This document shows, one piece after another, positions 11,401 to 21,950 of a DNA stretch of 64,000 bases. Below the pieces are notes generated by a model. That model ran no database searches, had not been told where the DNA came from, and was given only the letters and a program-made list of their open reading frames with translations. Numbering within the stretch: the first letter of the stretch is position 1; each line of letters begins with the position of its first letter. Location of the stretch: the NCBI RefSeq assembly GCF_964275005.1, contig NC_092688.1, positions 19,996,403 through 20,060,402 of the forward strand, written 5' to 3'. The stretch is from Diadema setosum (taxonomy: Eukaryota > Echinodermata > Echinoidea > Diadematoida > Diadematidae). The translations under genes and the position numbers were made by a program.

Positions 11401-11884
11401 ATTTACAAAAATGACAAGCATCTCTCACACACATGCGCAGTAGCAAAGTTAACAATTGCATTACCTTTGTTCATTACTGTGCCATGAAAAAGTTTTCTTC
11501 ATGTTAATTGTAATGGAAGTATTTTTGCATACATTCCATCAGATTTATGAGCATATTCAAATATATTTACATAGAAATGTTATTCCAATGCTAAAGGGAA
11601 CATTCTCAGTACACTTTAACGCTTCTGCTGTAGCAGGCCCAAATATGGTCCACCGGGTAGTAACACGCTGAGACGACAAGCACATATATGGCCCACAAAA
11701 CAAACATATATCGTAAAGCCGTGAAAAAAAGGTAGTGTTTTCATCTTCAAATTATGTGCCTCGATTTTTCACAAATCTCTTCCATATTACATCAAATGAC
11801 AGATGAAATATTACTGTGTATGTATTGTGTTAAAACATTTTCATGATTTTCACAATGAAAAAAAAAAATGAAATCATTACCAAC
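11401..11884. other. Spacer, probable acyl-CoA dehydrogenase 3' UTR, no gene seen
   Basis: AT-rich sequence without a convincing ORF. I saw no clear AATAAA close to the stop codon, so the transcript end is unresolved. Confidence 0.4.
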
Positions 11885-12090
11885 ACTGGATCACTTCAAA
11901 CAAAACTTGAAGACCTACTTATTTTGATGTCCCTATATGAGCACTGGACTTGCACTGTCGCTGCCTTGTAATTTGTATATTTTATCTCCTATGGTGACCA
12001 GGGATGACACCTCATAGCGCTTTGTATCCAGTGAAAAAGGCTCTAAAAATGTCTATTATTATTATTATTAGTAGTAGTAGTAGTAGTATT
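11885..12090 (+). mobile_element. 3' end of a non-LTR retrotransposon with (ATT)n tail
   Basis: The sequence encodes an HFKQNLKTYLF-like C-terminus, which closes the ORF2 of many L2/CR1-like LINEs. A short 3' segment with GCGCTTTGTATCCAG follows, then ATT/AGT triplet repeats. It is a 5'-truncated fragment. Confidence 0.6.
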
Positions 12091-12128
12091 AAGAGAGATA
12101 CAAAACCTTTAAAGGTAAGTGAGAGTAG

Positions 12129-12710
12129 TTAGAGTGAAAATTCCTGTGTCATTAAAATGAGTTGTATGTACCTTGATTTGTTCATCAATTGTATTGAACG
12201 AGATTGCAGTCTGAATTTGCACCATAGCATGTTATTTAGCGTAGTTATATAGCAAAAATAAAAACAAAGAAATACATAGGAGGAAACTGTCATTACTAAT
12301 GACACTTTCCTCAAAATCGCCAATAAACTCCAATACCTTGAATTTTCAAGCCAACTCACTCTTACTAGGTCACTCAGGTGATCAGATGCAGCCATTGGAA
12401 TATTGTGTTCGATAAGAAAATTAGCCATTAGAGTCTCGGCTCTAATTACAGAGTAATCAGTTCTGTGTTGAAAATACTGCCCAATGTCACGGCTACTCCC
12501 AGTACGTTCGGCCATTTCAACGTTTTTCTTTCTATGGGCTTGGATATCGTATGCTCCCCTGTGGGAAATGCTGAAGTCGCATGAACACACTTGACACCTC
12601 GCGGTAAAATCATCCTTTCGTGATCGAATGATGCATTGCCATTTCGCAGAGTATTCTGAACGGAAATGTTGCCTTATTTTGGCAGATTTTCCACTCGAAG
12701 TCGATGCCAT
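12129..12710 (-). CDS. hAT-like / BED-finger transposase N-terminal fragment
   Basis: An open frame of 193 codons begins MASTSSGKSAKIRQHFRSEY and contains CQVCSCDFSISHRGAYDIQ, a CxxC...H BED-like finger, followed by QAHRKKNVEMAERTGSS and an AETLMANFLIEHNIP segment. This layout is seen in N-termini of hAT-related proteins that are common in aquatic animals. The second histidine position of the finger appears to be asparagine (KKN instead of the usual KKH), so the finger may not fold. Similarity fades after about residue 130, and no DDE or hAT dimerisation region is found next to it. It is most likely a decayed transposon piece rather than a working gene. Confidence 0.5.
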   Translation of the reverse strand: MASTSSGKSAKIRQHFRSEYSAKWQCIIRSRKDDFTARCQVCSCDFSISHRGAYDIQAHRKKNVEMAERTGSSRDIGQYFQHRTDYSVIRAETLMANFLIEHNIPMAASDHLSDLVRVSWLENSRYWSLLAILRKVSLVMTVSSYVFLCFYFCYITTLNNMLWCKFRLQSRSIQLMNKSRYIQLILMTQEFSL

Positions 12711-13569
12711 TTACTTTTCAACGATGTCCTTTCCAACATTGAAGTCTTTGTATCCGTGGTACTGCAGATCGAAATGGTCCTGAAATGATGGATGTGCTGT
12801 TATGTTGCACACATGTACACTACCTAGGAGCTGCCGCATAAAAACACAACGTCACATACACATTACACATTGGTCGGGTATCACAGTGGCAGCATGGAGC
12901 TGCAAGAGCACTGTGCTATGAAGGACAGTATGCACATCGTGCGAGCCTACTGTACTGGGCCATGCTGTTGTTCGTGCCCGCACATTTGGTCACATGACTG
13001 TGTGGGTCGCATTGCTGGGTACAAAATGATATCCACTGTTTTATTTCGGATCCTAAGTCGAGAGGTGGCTTAACAACAATCGATGATTGTTATGCACGAT
13101 AGTACATAATGCACACCAAACACACACAACATGTTGTAAGCTACACACACTATGGAAAAAAAAAACAAACCCCATAATAATTACGGAAAAATTGTAATGG
13201 TTGGCATCTCTGTCTACGTAAATCCAATCTCACAGTTGCTCATCTTTGTACTGGTCTTAATTGCAACCAAGGAGCTGTGTTTGAATCTCCTTGTTGCAAC
13301 AAGTGCTCGTGTGTAATCACTGATGACTGTACGCTCTGGGAACAATGAAATCAGGTATTCCGTATACAATGTATGACGTCAGGAGATCTGCAGCAGAGTA
13401 CTCCAGTAGCTGATTAACAATGTTGAGAAGATTTAACAAAATTCTTGTTTTTCTGTCTTTTGCGGAAGAGAAGAATAACTCATCTGGCTGCACTGTGTTT
13501 GTCGATACAATTAGATGAAAAAATGAAATGTTGAAATTTAATGAACGTTTCATAAGTGAGGGAGGTTAG
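12711..13569. other. Spacer without recognisable gene
   Basis: Contains a CA-rich patch near 13120 and, on the minus strand from 13212 leftward, the phrase CAGAGATGCCAACCATTACA that also opens word islands elsewhere. Nothing else could be identified. Confidence 0.4.
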
Positions 13570-13974
13570 AGAAATGCTTAAGCAAAAAAAAAAAAAAAAA
13601 AGTTTCATTCTAATTGACTTTGATATTACTTTAGTTATCCATGGATTCCTTGCCCCTTTCTGCTTTACAAAACATTTGAAAATAGGAGCATGCTCATTAC
13701 TAGTGGTTCCAAAACTTTGTAGAAAGGTATCATGAACATTATTTACATTGGTTCCGTTTTCAATATTGTGCCAGTCTTGAGCAGAAAGCTCCTCACAAAA
13801 GGTGACTTTATTACAATATCTATAATTTCTTTTAAATATCTTCTGTTTGTAACTTTGCTTTTTCCATTCATCCTCAAATATAGCATAGATTGGAAAGTGA
13901 TCTGAAATATCAGTATCTATTTTACCAGAATGAACACATTTTGAACAAAAGTTTGTGTATACATGAGCAATCAA
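13570..13974 (-). pseudogene. LINE fragment: end of endonuclease domain and linker
   Basis: The minus strand reads IDTDISDHFPIYAIF, the conserved SDH-PI end of the apurinic-type endonuclease of LINEs. It then shows NNVHDTFLQSFGTTSNEHAP and ARNPWITKVISKSIR, matching the linker before reverse transcriptase. Flanking LINE domains are absent, so this is a truncated copy of an L2/CR1- or RTE-like element. Confidence 0.65.
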
Positions 13975-14467
13975 AGAACTTGATAAGTCACTAGCCCTTG
14001 TCGGAGCCTCAATAAGTTGTTAAAATTGCATACACTGTAAAGCTGTAATAAAATCATCTTTACTGCAGCAGGGACCCCTGCGTAAGTGCAACAAAACTTG
14101 ATAAAACAATTTTTCCCTGTGTTGTTTCCACCGCTTGATCGGAACCATAAGCCACTTTATCGGGACAAATTCTGGCTGAAACAACAGGAGGTTGCTGATT
14201 CAGTGATCTGTCGGGGCTCGATTCTAAGAGGTCTTGGCTTTTCCCACTTGCTAACTAGGGTTTGTAATCACTGAGTACAGTGAAGCTTTGCGCACCTTGA
14301 ACATACATGTCAATGTGTTCACATGCTCATACGACGTCAGGGTTTCTCTTTCTGTTTGGCTTTACCAAGTCTCCAAACTCCTAAGAGTCTGGCTTGCATA
14401 AGCCACAGCCCTGGTATTCTGGGCAAGAATGGCACCCAGACTGACTGGGCTAGTATCAGTCAAGATT

Positions 14468-14980
14468 TCAGTTGCATACTTCATCGATGGATCTTCCAAG
14501 CACCATTCGAGGCTTTCCTGTCTTCTTTAATACCAGTTTCTTGCACGGTACAGAGTGGGCCACTTGCTCATAGAAATTCTTAACCAAGTCAACAGTTTCT
14601 TGTGACACATGCTTTCTTCCTGTCTTTTTCTTTGAGCCTTTGGTTATGGCTTTCCTATATATACCCAATTGCTTGCTTGCATAACGTTGCAGGCGTGTCT
14701 TCTTCAAGTCTTCTAAAGCTGCTGTCATGAATTTCTTTCTTCCTTTTATTTTAGCTTCTTTGGTGACAATGTTTGTGATTTCCATTTCCATATACTGCTG
14801 CTTCCCGTCATTGATCACACCGGCATTCTTTAGAGCAACTTGTTTCCGTGGGGATGTCTTAGAAATCATGTCCACAACAACTTCTGCGTACTTTGTACTA
14901 TCTGATGGCAAAAGCTGCTTCACTCGAGATAGACGTTTCCTTCTTGCTGAAGAATGCAATTTGGTCAACTCCAAATTCAC
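14468..14980 (-). CDS. Unrecognised basic ORF, likely repeat-derived
   Basis: An open frame of 170 codons rich in lysine and arginine, beginning MNLELTKLHSSARRKRLSRV. Notable segments are DMISKTSPRKQVALKNAG, GSKKKTGRKHVSQETVDLV and KNFYEQVAHSVPCKKLVLKK. TSPRK followed by a K-rich helix, then a segment linking phosphorylatable S/T to VxxFYxxxxxS, resembles hypothetical proteins repeated in cnidarian and echinoderm genomes. I cannot name the family. Its neighbourhood is dense in broken elements, so transposon origin is more likely than a host gene. Confidence 0.4.
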   Translation of the reverse strand: MNLELTKLHSSARRKRLSRVKQLLPSDSTKYAEVVVDMISKTSPRKQVALKNAGVINDGKQQYMEMEITNIVTKEAKIKGRKKFMTAALEDLKKTRLQRYASKQLGIYRKAITKGSKKKTGRKHVSQETVDLVKNFYEQVAHSVPCKKLVLKKTGKPRMVLGRSIDEVCN

Positions 14981-15600
14981 ACTTTCTCCCGTTAACTGTG
15001 AGTCTTGGAGTCAAGTTACTACACTTATTGCACATTCTCCTGGTGGTAAAACACATAACAGACTGACGGGCCTTTCCTCCAGGACCCCTTTCTCTTACGA
15101 TAGCACGAGAAGATGGATTTGGGGGGGGGGGGGGATTTCGACCCCCACCTCTTTGGTTAGTGTGCACATCTTCGTTGATCATCACATCTTCGGCCTCCTC
15201 TCCCTCTCCACCCACGGGAAGGCTGGTAATCTGCAGGTTCTCCCTCCGCATGTGTTGGTTGAGGCCATCCTGCTTGTACTGATTTTTAAGGAGAGTTGGA
15301 GTTAACTCTCCTCACATCGCCTGAATGAAGGCATCCTTGATGGCTGCCACTATGGATGATATGGCAGCTTTCACAGTAGCCTCCACGGCCCCAGCGATGG
15401 CCTGTGATATATCACTGCTGTTCTCTCCCTCATGCACACCAAAATTCTAAAGGTTGATGAAAAATTCCACTTAGGAGGGTTTGGATATGACTCGCCCATC
15501 CATGCTGTTCTTTTATTACCTTGTCAACCTCTGCATTTCTCGCTCGCTGTTGCTTCGAGTTTGCCAAGAATTTACCAGGTGATGATGCCTTCCTCTTTTT
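14898..15600 (-). pseudogene. LINE ORF1-like fragment
   Basis: Reading leftward from 15606, the minus strand gives MLKKRKASSPGKFLANSKQQ, then an alanine/isoleucine heptad segment (VEATVKAAISSIVAAIKDAF) and NQHMRRENLQITSLPV. A coiled coil leading into an RREN-L-I motif is typical of ORF1 proteins of L1/Tx1- and CR1-like LINEs. The frame is interrupted and the RNA-binding core does not follow, so the copy is broken. A G/C homopolymer at about 15121-15134 lies inside it. Confidence 0.45.
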
Positions 15601-15939
15601 AAGCATTGTGCAAGTGTGTAGAAAAGCACTGACAAGAAATAATTTCTGAAATCCAGAACTGGATTAAGTTTGGACAATCATAAGTTATGAAAATTAGCTC
15701 ACCGGTCAGCACCTCATGGATTGAAGTAAATGGGACAACACATTCACCATTTCCCCTGACTCCTGAAGGTAAGGTTTTTCTGTGCGAAAATATAAAAAAT
15801 GTTTTCTCCTGGAATCCAAAATGAAGCTGGGTCAGTGATAAAGTGAGGCATCTCAACAATTACAAAAATCCAAAATAGTGACACAAAGCTCACTGATCGA
15901 AGTAGATTTTTGTAGATGTTGCCCTGCTGTGGACGCATT

Positions 15940-16490
15940 AATTGTCATTTTCTCCAGTGACCATCACATCGTCCATGATCGCATAAACACCGTCCAATCC
16001 AGCCAGCACTTGCCTGATGAAATGCTGCCATATTGCATGACTGGATGAAATCCAAATGGAAGTCTGGTGTAGGTGAAAAAAAACCCAACACAATGTGTAT
16101 TGATGGTGACCCGACATCATGACTTGTCATTCAGCAAGATCTGCTGATAGGCACACTTCAGGTCTATCTTGGAAAATTTCTTCCCTCCTACCAGCTTGCT
16201 GAACATTTCCGTTGGCATTGGAATTGGATACTGATCACAATGAATGTTTTTGTTCACAGTCATTTTGTAATCTCCACACAGTCTTGACTCGTCCATCAGC
16301 CTCATGACTGCACACAGGTGGGGTTGCCCATTTACTGAAATCAACTGGAACAATCCCTCCTAAACATTGCATGCGATCCAATTTCTTCTCCTCAGCAGGG
16401 CGTAGTGTGTAAGGCACATTGTGGGCCTTGTGGAACACTGGCACCCCCCCCCCCCCTTGACATATGTACTCCAAGGGTTTGCAAAGGGCA
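15940..16490 (-). mobile_element. Gypsy (Ty3) retrotransposon fossil, reverse transcriptase fragment
   Basis: Minus-strand frames carry recognisable pieces of a Ty3/Gypsy reverse transcriptase: NVPYTLRPAEEKKLDRMQ, the CGDYKMTVNKNIHCDQYPIP region, GKKFSKIDLKCAYQQILLN, and the MDDVMVTGEND active-site region. Only this part of pol is present. Neither LTRs, gag, RNase H nor integrase were found next to it. It is clearly broken, with roughly three interruptions, and is an old dead fragment. Confidence 0.75.
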
Positions 16491-16599
16491 CAAGGGAAAC
16501 CTGATTCTATGTCCCATTAGTCAATCTGCTCCTCGATAGCTTGCTTATTTTGTCTGTAGCAGCATGCCATGGAATTCTCCTTTTTACCACTTGTGTTAT

Positions 16600-17350
16600 T
16601 GGGGTCGCCAGAGGCATTATGTTTTTGGGTTACCCATCCGTCTGTCCTTCCGTCCGTAATCAATTTTGTGGAGAGCGTAACTAAAAAAAAACTGATTGAG
16701 GTATCCCAATGAAACTTGGCATGTATGAGTGGGTGAAGTATCAGGGGACTGCTCAAGGTCAAAAGGTCAAGGTCAAATGCTGAAAATTTCACTATTTCCC
16801 CCATATCTATGCAATGCCTTGAGGTATTTTCTTGAAACTTAGTGTATACATATGTACTACCAAATAAACATTCTCCAGAGAGAGTTTCGGGTCATGAAGT
16901 CAAAGGTTGAAGGTCAAGTGAAAATGTTAACATTTCATTTTTTTTTCTCAATATCGCGAAAATGGTTCAGGGTATCTTTATGGAACTTAGTATGTATGCA
17001 TGTACAGACTGGCAATGATTATCTAGGGAATTTGGGGTCAAAGGTCAAGCTTAACTCCTCAAAATTTTACTTTTTGCGTGATACTTATGCAATGCCTGCT
17101 GGATTTTTCTTGAAATTTAGTGTATACCTATATTACACAATAGAGATTCTCTGGGAAGTCTTTTGTCAAAAAGGTCAAAGATCAAGTGGTCAAAGGTCAA
17201 GCTAAATGCTAAATCTCATTTCTTAGACATTCATCCAATTCAACCTGCATTGTAGTTCAAGGAAAGTGAACAGTCACTACATTTGTGACAAACATATGTC
17301 ATCATAATATTTCTTCCAATTATGTGAAACTGTTGTCACACATTGTCCCC
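16600..17350. mobile_element. AGGTCA-rich element, copy 2 (partial)
   Basis: Matches the copy at 7087-8215: GCCAGAGGCATTATGTTTTT and GTCCGTCCGT-type words at the left, several GGTCAAAGGTCAAG words, and the AATTATGTGAAACTGTTGTC block near the right. The terminal GGCGGAGGC block is missing here but appears at 19034, which suggests the element was split by later insertion or duplicated in part. Confidence 0.6.
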
Positions 17351-18560
17351 CATTCTCCATTTGTGGTGCCACATAATTATATCCTCAGACCAAACTCTTG
17401 CTTCCATCCATAGCAGTGCCTGATAACAGTGACTGTATGGGCAACACAGAAAAGTTGTTCCTGCCAGGACTTGGGGATAACTGCTGAGATATCTTTGTCA
17501 CCTCTCCTAATGGCGGGCTTATTTCTTTCTTTTTTTCTTTGCCACTGTCAGAACACTACTTCTGAAGATTGGTATTTGCCAAATTAACGGGAGATGATCT
17601 CTTTTTTGCGTTGACTTTGTACAGGAAGTCTGCCAACTTGTCCTGCTGTTCAGCAACCGCCACTGTATGCTAAACACAAACAAACAAGCAAACAAACAAA
17701 CGATCGTGTAGTATGAATGATGTACATTGCTTCTCACAAGCAAAACAATCATTCTACCATGACACCTTACAGTGATCCTTACCATCAAAGCAAATGTACT
17801 GACTACTTCAGGATGGAAAGTCAACAACATTGTGACTACATTGAATGATCCTCCCAGCTTTGGTCCATACATCTTGCAATTTGTACTGAGAAAAACCGTG
17901 ATTCCACTCTCTCTAGGGGCAATTGACAGTGACTTTGCAGTACGTATCTTCTGTTGCACACGGATAGACGCTCTGTAGAACTTCCTTTTTCTCCTCTGGT
18001 TTTGTGAGCCCATTCCGATGGTGTTCTCTGAAGATGATCATTGACAGGTCTCCTCTCACCTAAGCCTTATATTATCGACATTTCTCGTTCTGTGTTCTTA
18101 GACTTCAGACTTCCCAAGTCCTTTAAGGCTGTCAACGAGGTCATTCCACTACTTCTTTCCTCCAATCCACTCAGATATTCTTGAATTCAAGCTATCCGAG
18201 TCATTGGTAGTGAATTGGCGCAGAGGATCATTTAACACTGTCTGTTGCCATACTTGCTTCACAATAAGCATGCACTCTTTCACCTCTTTTGACTTGTACT
18301 GCTTGAATCAACTGGCAAGTTGAGGTTGTTTGCCTGTTCTTTATCTCTCTAGGCAGCTCCACTTTGTAGAACAATTCAGCTTTCTCATCCTATTCATTGC
18401 TCTCACAATCCACAAGTCCCTCATAGCTTGTTCATTGACTTGCTCCCCATAGATTGATTTTGGTAGTTTTGTAGTGTCTTTGCACACTCCTAGCTTCATT
18501 AGCTTGCTCCCAACTAACTGTGACCAGCCCGAACGCGAGTCTACACAAGGAGCGCTCCGG
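17351..18560 (-). other. Unidentified segment between two element halves
   Basis: A minus-strand open frame spans 17519-18013 (starts MGSQNQRRKRKFYRASIRVQ), and further minus-strand coding-like stretches follow up to 18560 (for example STKWSCLERE, DTTKLPKSIYGEQVNEQAM). None matches a family I can name. The position between two pieces of the AGGTCA-rich element suggests an inserted, decayed mobile element. Confidence 0.35.
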
Positions 18561-18569
18561 GGTTAGCTC

Positions 18570-19075
18570 CCAATATACATATGAGGAAAAAAGAAGTGCT
18601 AAATTTCACTTCTTCCTCCATATCTCAAAAGTGACTCGAGGTATTATCATCATGAAACTTAAGTACATATCTATGCATGTTCTAACTGACAGTGATTCTC
18701 TTTGGAATCTTAGGGTCAAAGGCCAGGTTAAAATGCTAAAATTTTACAGTTTAATACTAAAATTACACTTTTTCTCTTTACCATGAAGAATACTCGATGC
18801 ATAAACTTATTAAATGGTCAAAAGTCAGGTAACAATCCTCAAATCCCCAAATATCTGCACTCTGAGACAATAGATGTATAGCCATTCATCTGATTAAACA
18901 TAGTCCAGGGAAAGTAAACATTCGACACATTTCTGACAAACCTGTCATTTTAGTATTTTCCCAGTTATGTGAAACTGTTATCACACATTGTCAAGACAGT
19001 GTACTATAGACCTATTAGGAGAACCATGCATTATGGCGGAGCCATACCAGTCGCAATAGCGACATTTCTAGTTGT
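18570..19075. mobile_element. AGGTCA-rich element, right-hand part
   Basis: Contains CCAGTTATGTGAAACTGTTA, CATGCATTATGGCGGAGCCA and CAATAGCGACATTTCTAG, matching the right end of the copy at 8090-8215. Confidence 0.65.
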
Positions 19076-19118
19076 TGTTGTTGTTTTTTTTCTCATTTAA
19101 TCGCACAAGAATAGCAGG

Positions 19119-19872
19119 TTATGTACTCATCTGTTTTGTAAGTTTCAGCTTGGCAGTCTCTTCCAGAATGTTTTCTTCTAATTGATGAGTCAGCATGTAC
19201 GTGACCGATTGTGCGACATTGTCATCAACAGCCTCACGAACCTCACTTGGGTGTGCAAATTTTGCTGCAAGAGAGGGCACACTTGCATCAGGATCCATCT
19301 CATGTTCCCCTGTGGGGATAGACATAGTACTACCCTCTTCATCTTACTGATCATCATAGTCACTGTCATGCTCTCTTTCAGTCATAAGCACCTCCTTGAT
19401 AGGCAGAGCAGTGGGCATCATGGCCCACAGAGGCTGACTGACGTGGGCTTGAAGCCAATCTGCTGCTAGGCGAGGGAGTAGACGGGTGATGGTCAATCAC
19501 TTTTGCTAGCAAACCTTCCAAGTTCTGAAGTCTTTTCTCCATACTAGGAATGTCCGAAGAAGCTGCTGTAGCTGTAGAGACGCTCTTCCCTTTGCCAAAT
19601 TTCTCTTTCCCCTTACTTCCACCAGCTTTTGCTGTGGGCACTAACGAGTGCGTCGCACTCGATTTGCTCTTTGTGCTGTCCACGCCCACACCTGGCTTTG
19701 CCGGCGTCTGGGCCAAAGTTCCGGGCGTAGAGCATGGCTGTGCCGGCCTCACCTCTGCTGCTGCATTCCCTTCCATGCAAGCTGAAAAGTCCGAACAAAC
19801 TGTCGAAAATTTTCCTCTATACGGCAGGAAAATATTCAAAATCAGCCTTGCACATAAACTACTAGCATCCAA
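19119..19872 (-). mobile_element. DIRS-like (tyrosine-recombinase) retroelement fossil, gag-like fragment
   Basis: The minus strand shows a low-complexity N-terminal part (KPGVGVDSTKSKSSATHSLV), a MEKRLQNLEGLLAKVIDHH coiled segment, and downstream VDDNVAQSVTYMLTHQLEEN followed by ILEETAKLKL. The latter resembles gag-like proteins of DIRS-type elements in cnidarians and echinoderms. No reverse transcriptase or recombinase part was found adjacent. The copy is broken, with at least one interruption, and looks old. Confidence 0.5.
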
Positions 19873-20039
19873 ACAAAACCGCAGAAGCTTTAAAAAGCGT
19901 CGATGTCAAGGGAATACAGCGATTGATCATGATTTTGAAAACTAGTTGGCGAGAGACATATCAATACTGCGCCATATTGTGAGCGAATTGTTGGCGCATG
20001 TGCGAGCGGGATCTCATTATATGCCGTATGGAGAATTAT

Positions 20040-21010
20040 GAATTAAAATAGCAGGTTATGTACTCATCTGTTTTGTAAGTTTCAGTTGTGGTTTCATGTA
20101 CAGTGTATAAATCAAATACATCTAAGATTCATAATATTTCATGTGATTCAATGTCTTGACTCGGGGATAAGATGTGGAATACCACAATATTGACAAAGCA
20201 TGAAAACATGTAATAAATTCTGATTATTTAAAGATATGAGAAATACTGTGATAAAGTGATAATTTGATTTGAGTGCATGCAGAGAGTGTAAATGGGCAAG
20301 GTCAGAGTAGAGAGAGAGAAAAATAGAAAATTTCTTTTCATCACAGCTTTGCATATTTCAGTCAAAAGTGAACAATTGATGCTGTTAGTGTATACCATGT
20401 GAAAACAATCACTTAATGAACTTCGAGTTACAAAAGTTGAAAGAGGTAGAGTTCGAGTGAGAGGGAAGAAGAGAGGGAGAGAGAGAGAAAAAAAAAATGG
20501 TGTGTGTTGTTCTATTAGTTTTGATAATTCAAGGCATGCATTCCAAGCTCTATGAAACATCAATCCAATATAAAACAGTAGATAATTATGATTGTTTTGA
20601 AACTTTTGAATAGAATTGATATGTACGAGCTAGAACCTAAATTTTGAGCAACTCTGTTCAACATGTGTACACTGTACCTCTATGTGCTTAATTTACTCAC
20701 ACTTCAAAACATGTACTCACTTATCTCTACAATCATGTGTTACTGGCATTTCTATAAAATGGATAATGATTATGTAAGCCTTAGTGTTCTCTTTGATATG
20801 GAAAAAAAAAAAAAATGAAATGAAATTTGATTTCAAAGAGGACATCAAGGTTTACATCCTGATATAACCATTCCACAGAAATCCCAGTTTGTTTTGTTTC
20901 TGTTTTTGTTGTTTTATTTCCTGAATGAATAAGAATGTAGTAACAATGTCTAGTAGTCAGCACTCATAGCTGCGTATGTACTGTGCAAGTCATACTCATG
21001 AGAAATGATT
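20040..21010. other. AT-rich spacer, nothing recognised
   Basis: Contains a GAGAGAGAA purine tract at about 20300-20500. The start repeats a phrase found at 19117 (CAGGTTATGTACTCATCTGT), so an element boundary probably lies nearby. No gene is seen. Confidence 0.4.
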
Positions 21011-21950
21011 ACAGGGATGGTACAGTTTTAGTTGAGATGGGGTTCAGGTTTCCAACGTTATTTGGTGGTGATTTTTTTTTTGGTAATCAATGAGAAACCT
21101 CTTATGAAATATGAAAGAACATATAATTCTAAGAGGAATTAAAAGTTTATGTGATGAGAGTTGGATTTGAAATAACTGAGATATCCAAAATGAAGCAATC
21201 CTGATAAAAGGTGGCATCCACCTTTTAATAGGATTGCTTTGTTTTACTTTGTTTTTGGATATCTCAGCAAGTTCAAACCGATTTTCATCAAATAAACTTT
21301 AAAATCCTCTCAGAACTGCATGCTCTTTAACATTTCATAAAGTGATTTCCAAGTACAGTGAACTCTCGTTTTAAAGAAATGCTCGGTACCGGCGGTACTC
21401 TTTCGTTATAACGAAATTTCGTTATAACCGAACAAATACAATATATAACGAAAACAAGGAAACCACGTATATATATCATATTCTGTTTGCTGAATACTCA
21501 TCATACACTGGAAAGCTTTGTGAAATGTGATGGGATAACTGTATTACAATAATAAACGCAAGTTCCCCTCAGAAACAGTGCGTGACACAAGGAGCGAACA
21601 CACAGTGTTGTGAAGCGTTCACCTATGCAGAGACGCTATAAAATGCTTGTTCCGCTACGTATTTTCGAAAGCAATTCGCGTTTCGTTATAACGGAGCACA
21701 TTTCTTTTGTTTTTCTTTGTCTGTGGCGCTCGGAAAAGACTTCGTTATAACGGAAATTTCGCTATAACCGTGTTCGTTATAAGCGAATTTTGCACCATAG
21801 ACTTTAATGGTGATAATTTTGGGACCACAAGATTTACTTCGTTATAACGAAATTTCGTTATAACCTTGTTCGTTGTAACGGGAGTGCACTGTATCTTGCA
21901 AAAGTTAAAGAATGAATCCTCACCTCAAACAATACTATACCATCCCTTTG
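21011..21950. mobile_element. AAAGGGATGG foldback MITE interrupted by a pogo-like element
   Basis: The left part starts GGGATGGTACAGTTTTAGTT and the right part ends ACTATACCATCCCTTT, the two ends of the family also found at 39173, 56863 and 62381. The interior contains a hairpin around AAAAGGTGGCATCCACCTTTT. The stretch 21356-21891 is a second element inserted into it. Confidence 0.75.
21356..21891. mobile_element. Tigger/pogo-like MITE nested in another MITE
   Basis: Ends CAGTGAACTCTCG and CGGGAGTGCACTG are inverted, with TA on both sides (21354-21355, 21892-21893). The subterminal word CGTTATAACGAAATTTCG recurs near both ends. It is non-coding and younger than the element it splits. Confidence 0.78.

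Noticed and set aside
17519-18013. Minus-strand ORF considered as a host gene
   Set aside because: No recognisable domain and embedded between two pieces of a repeat element; kept only as an unidentified segment.
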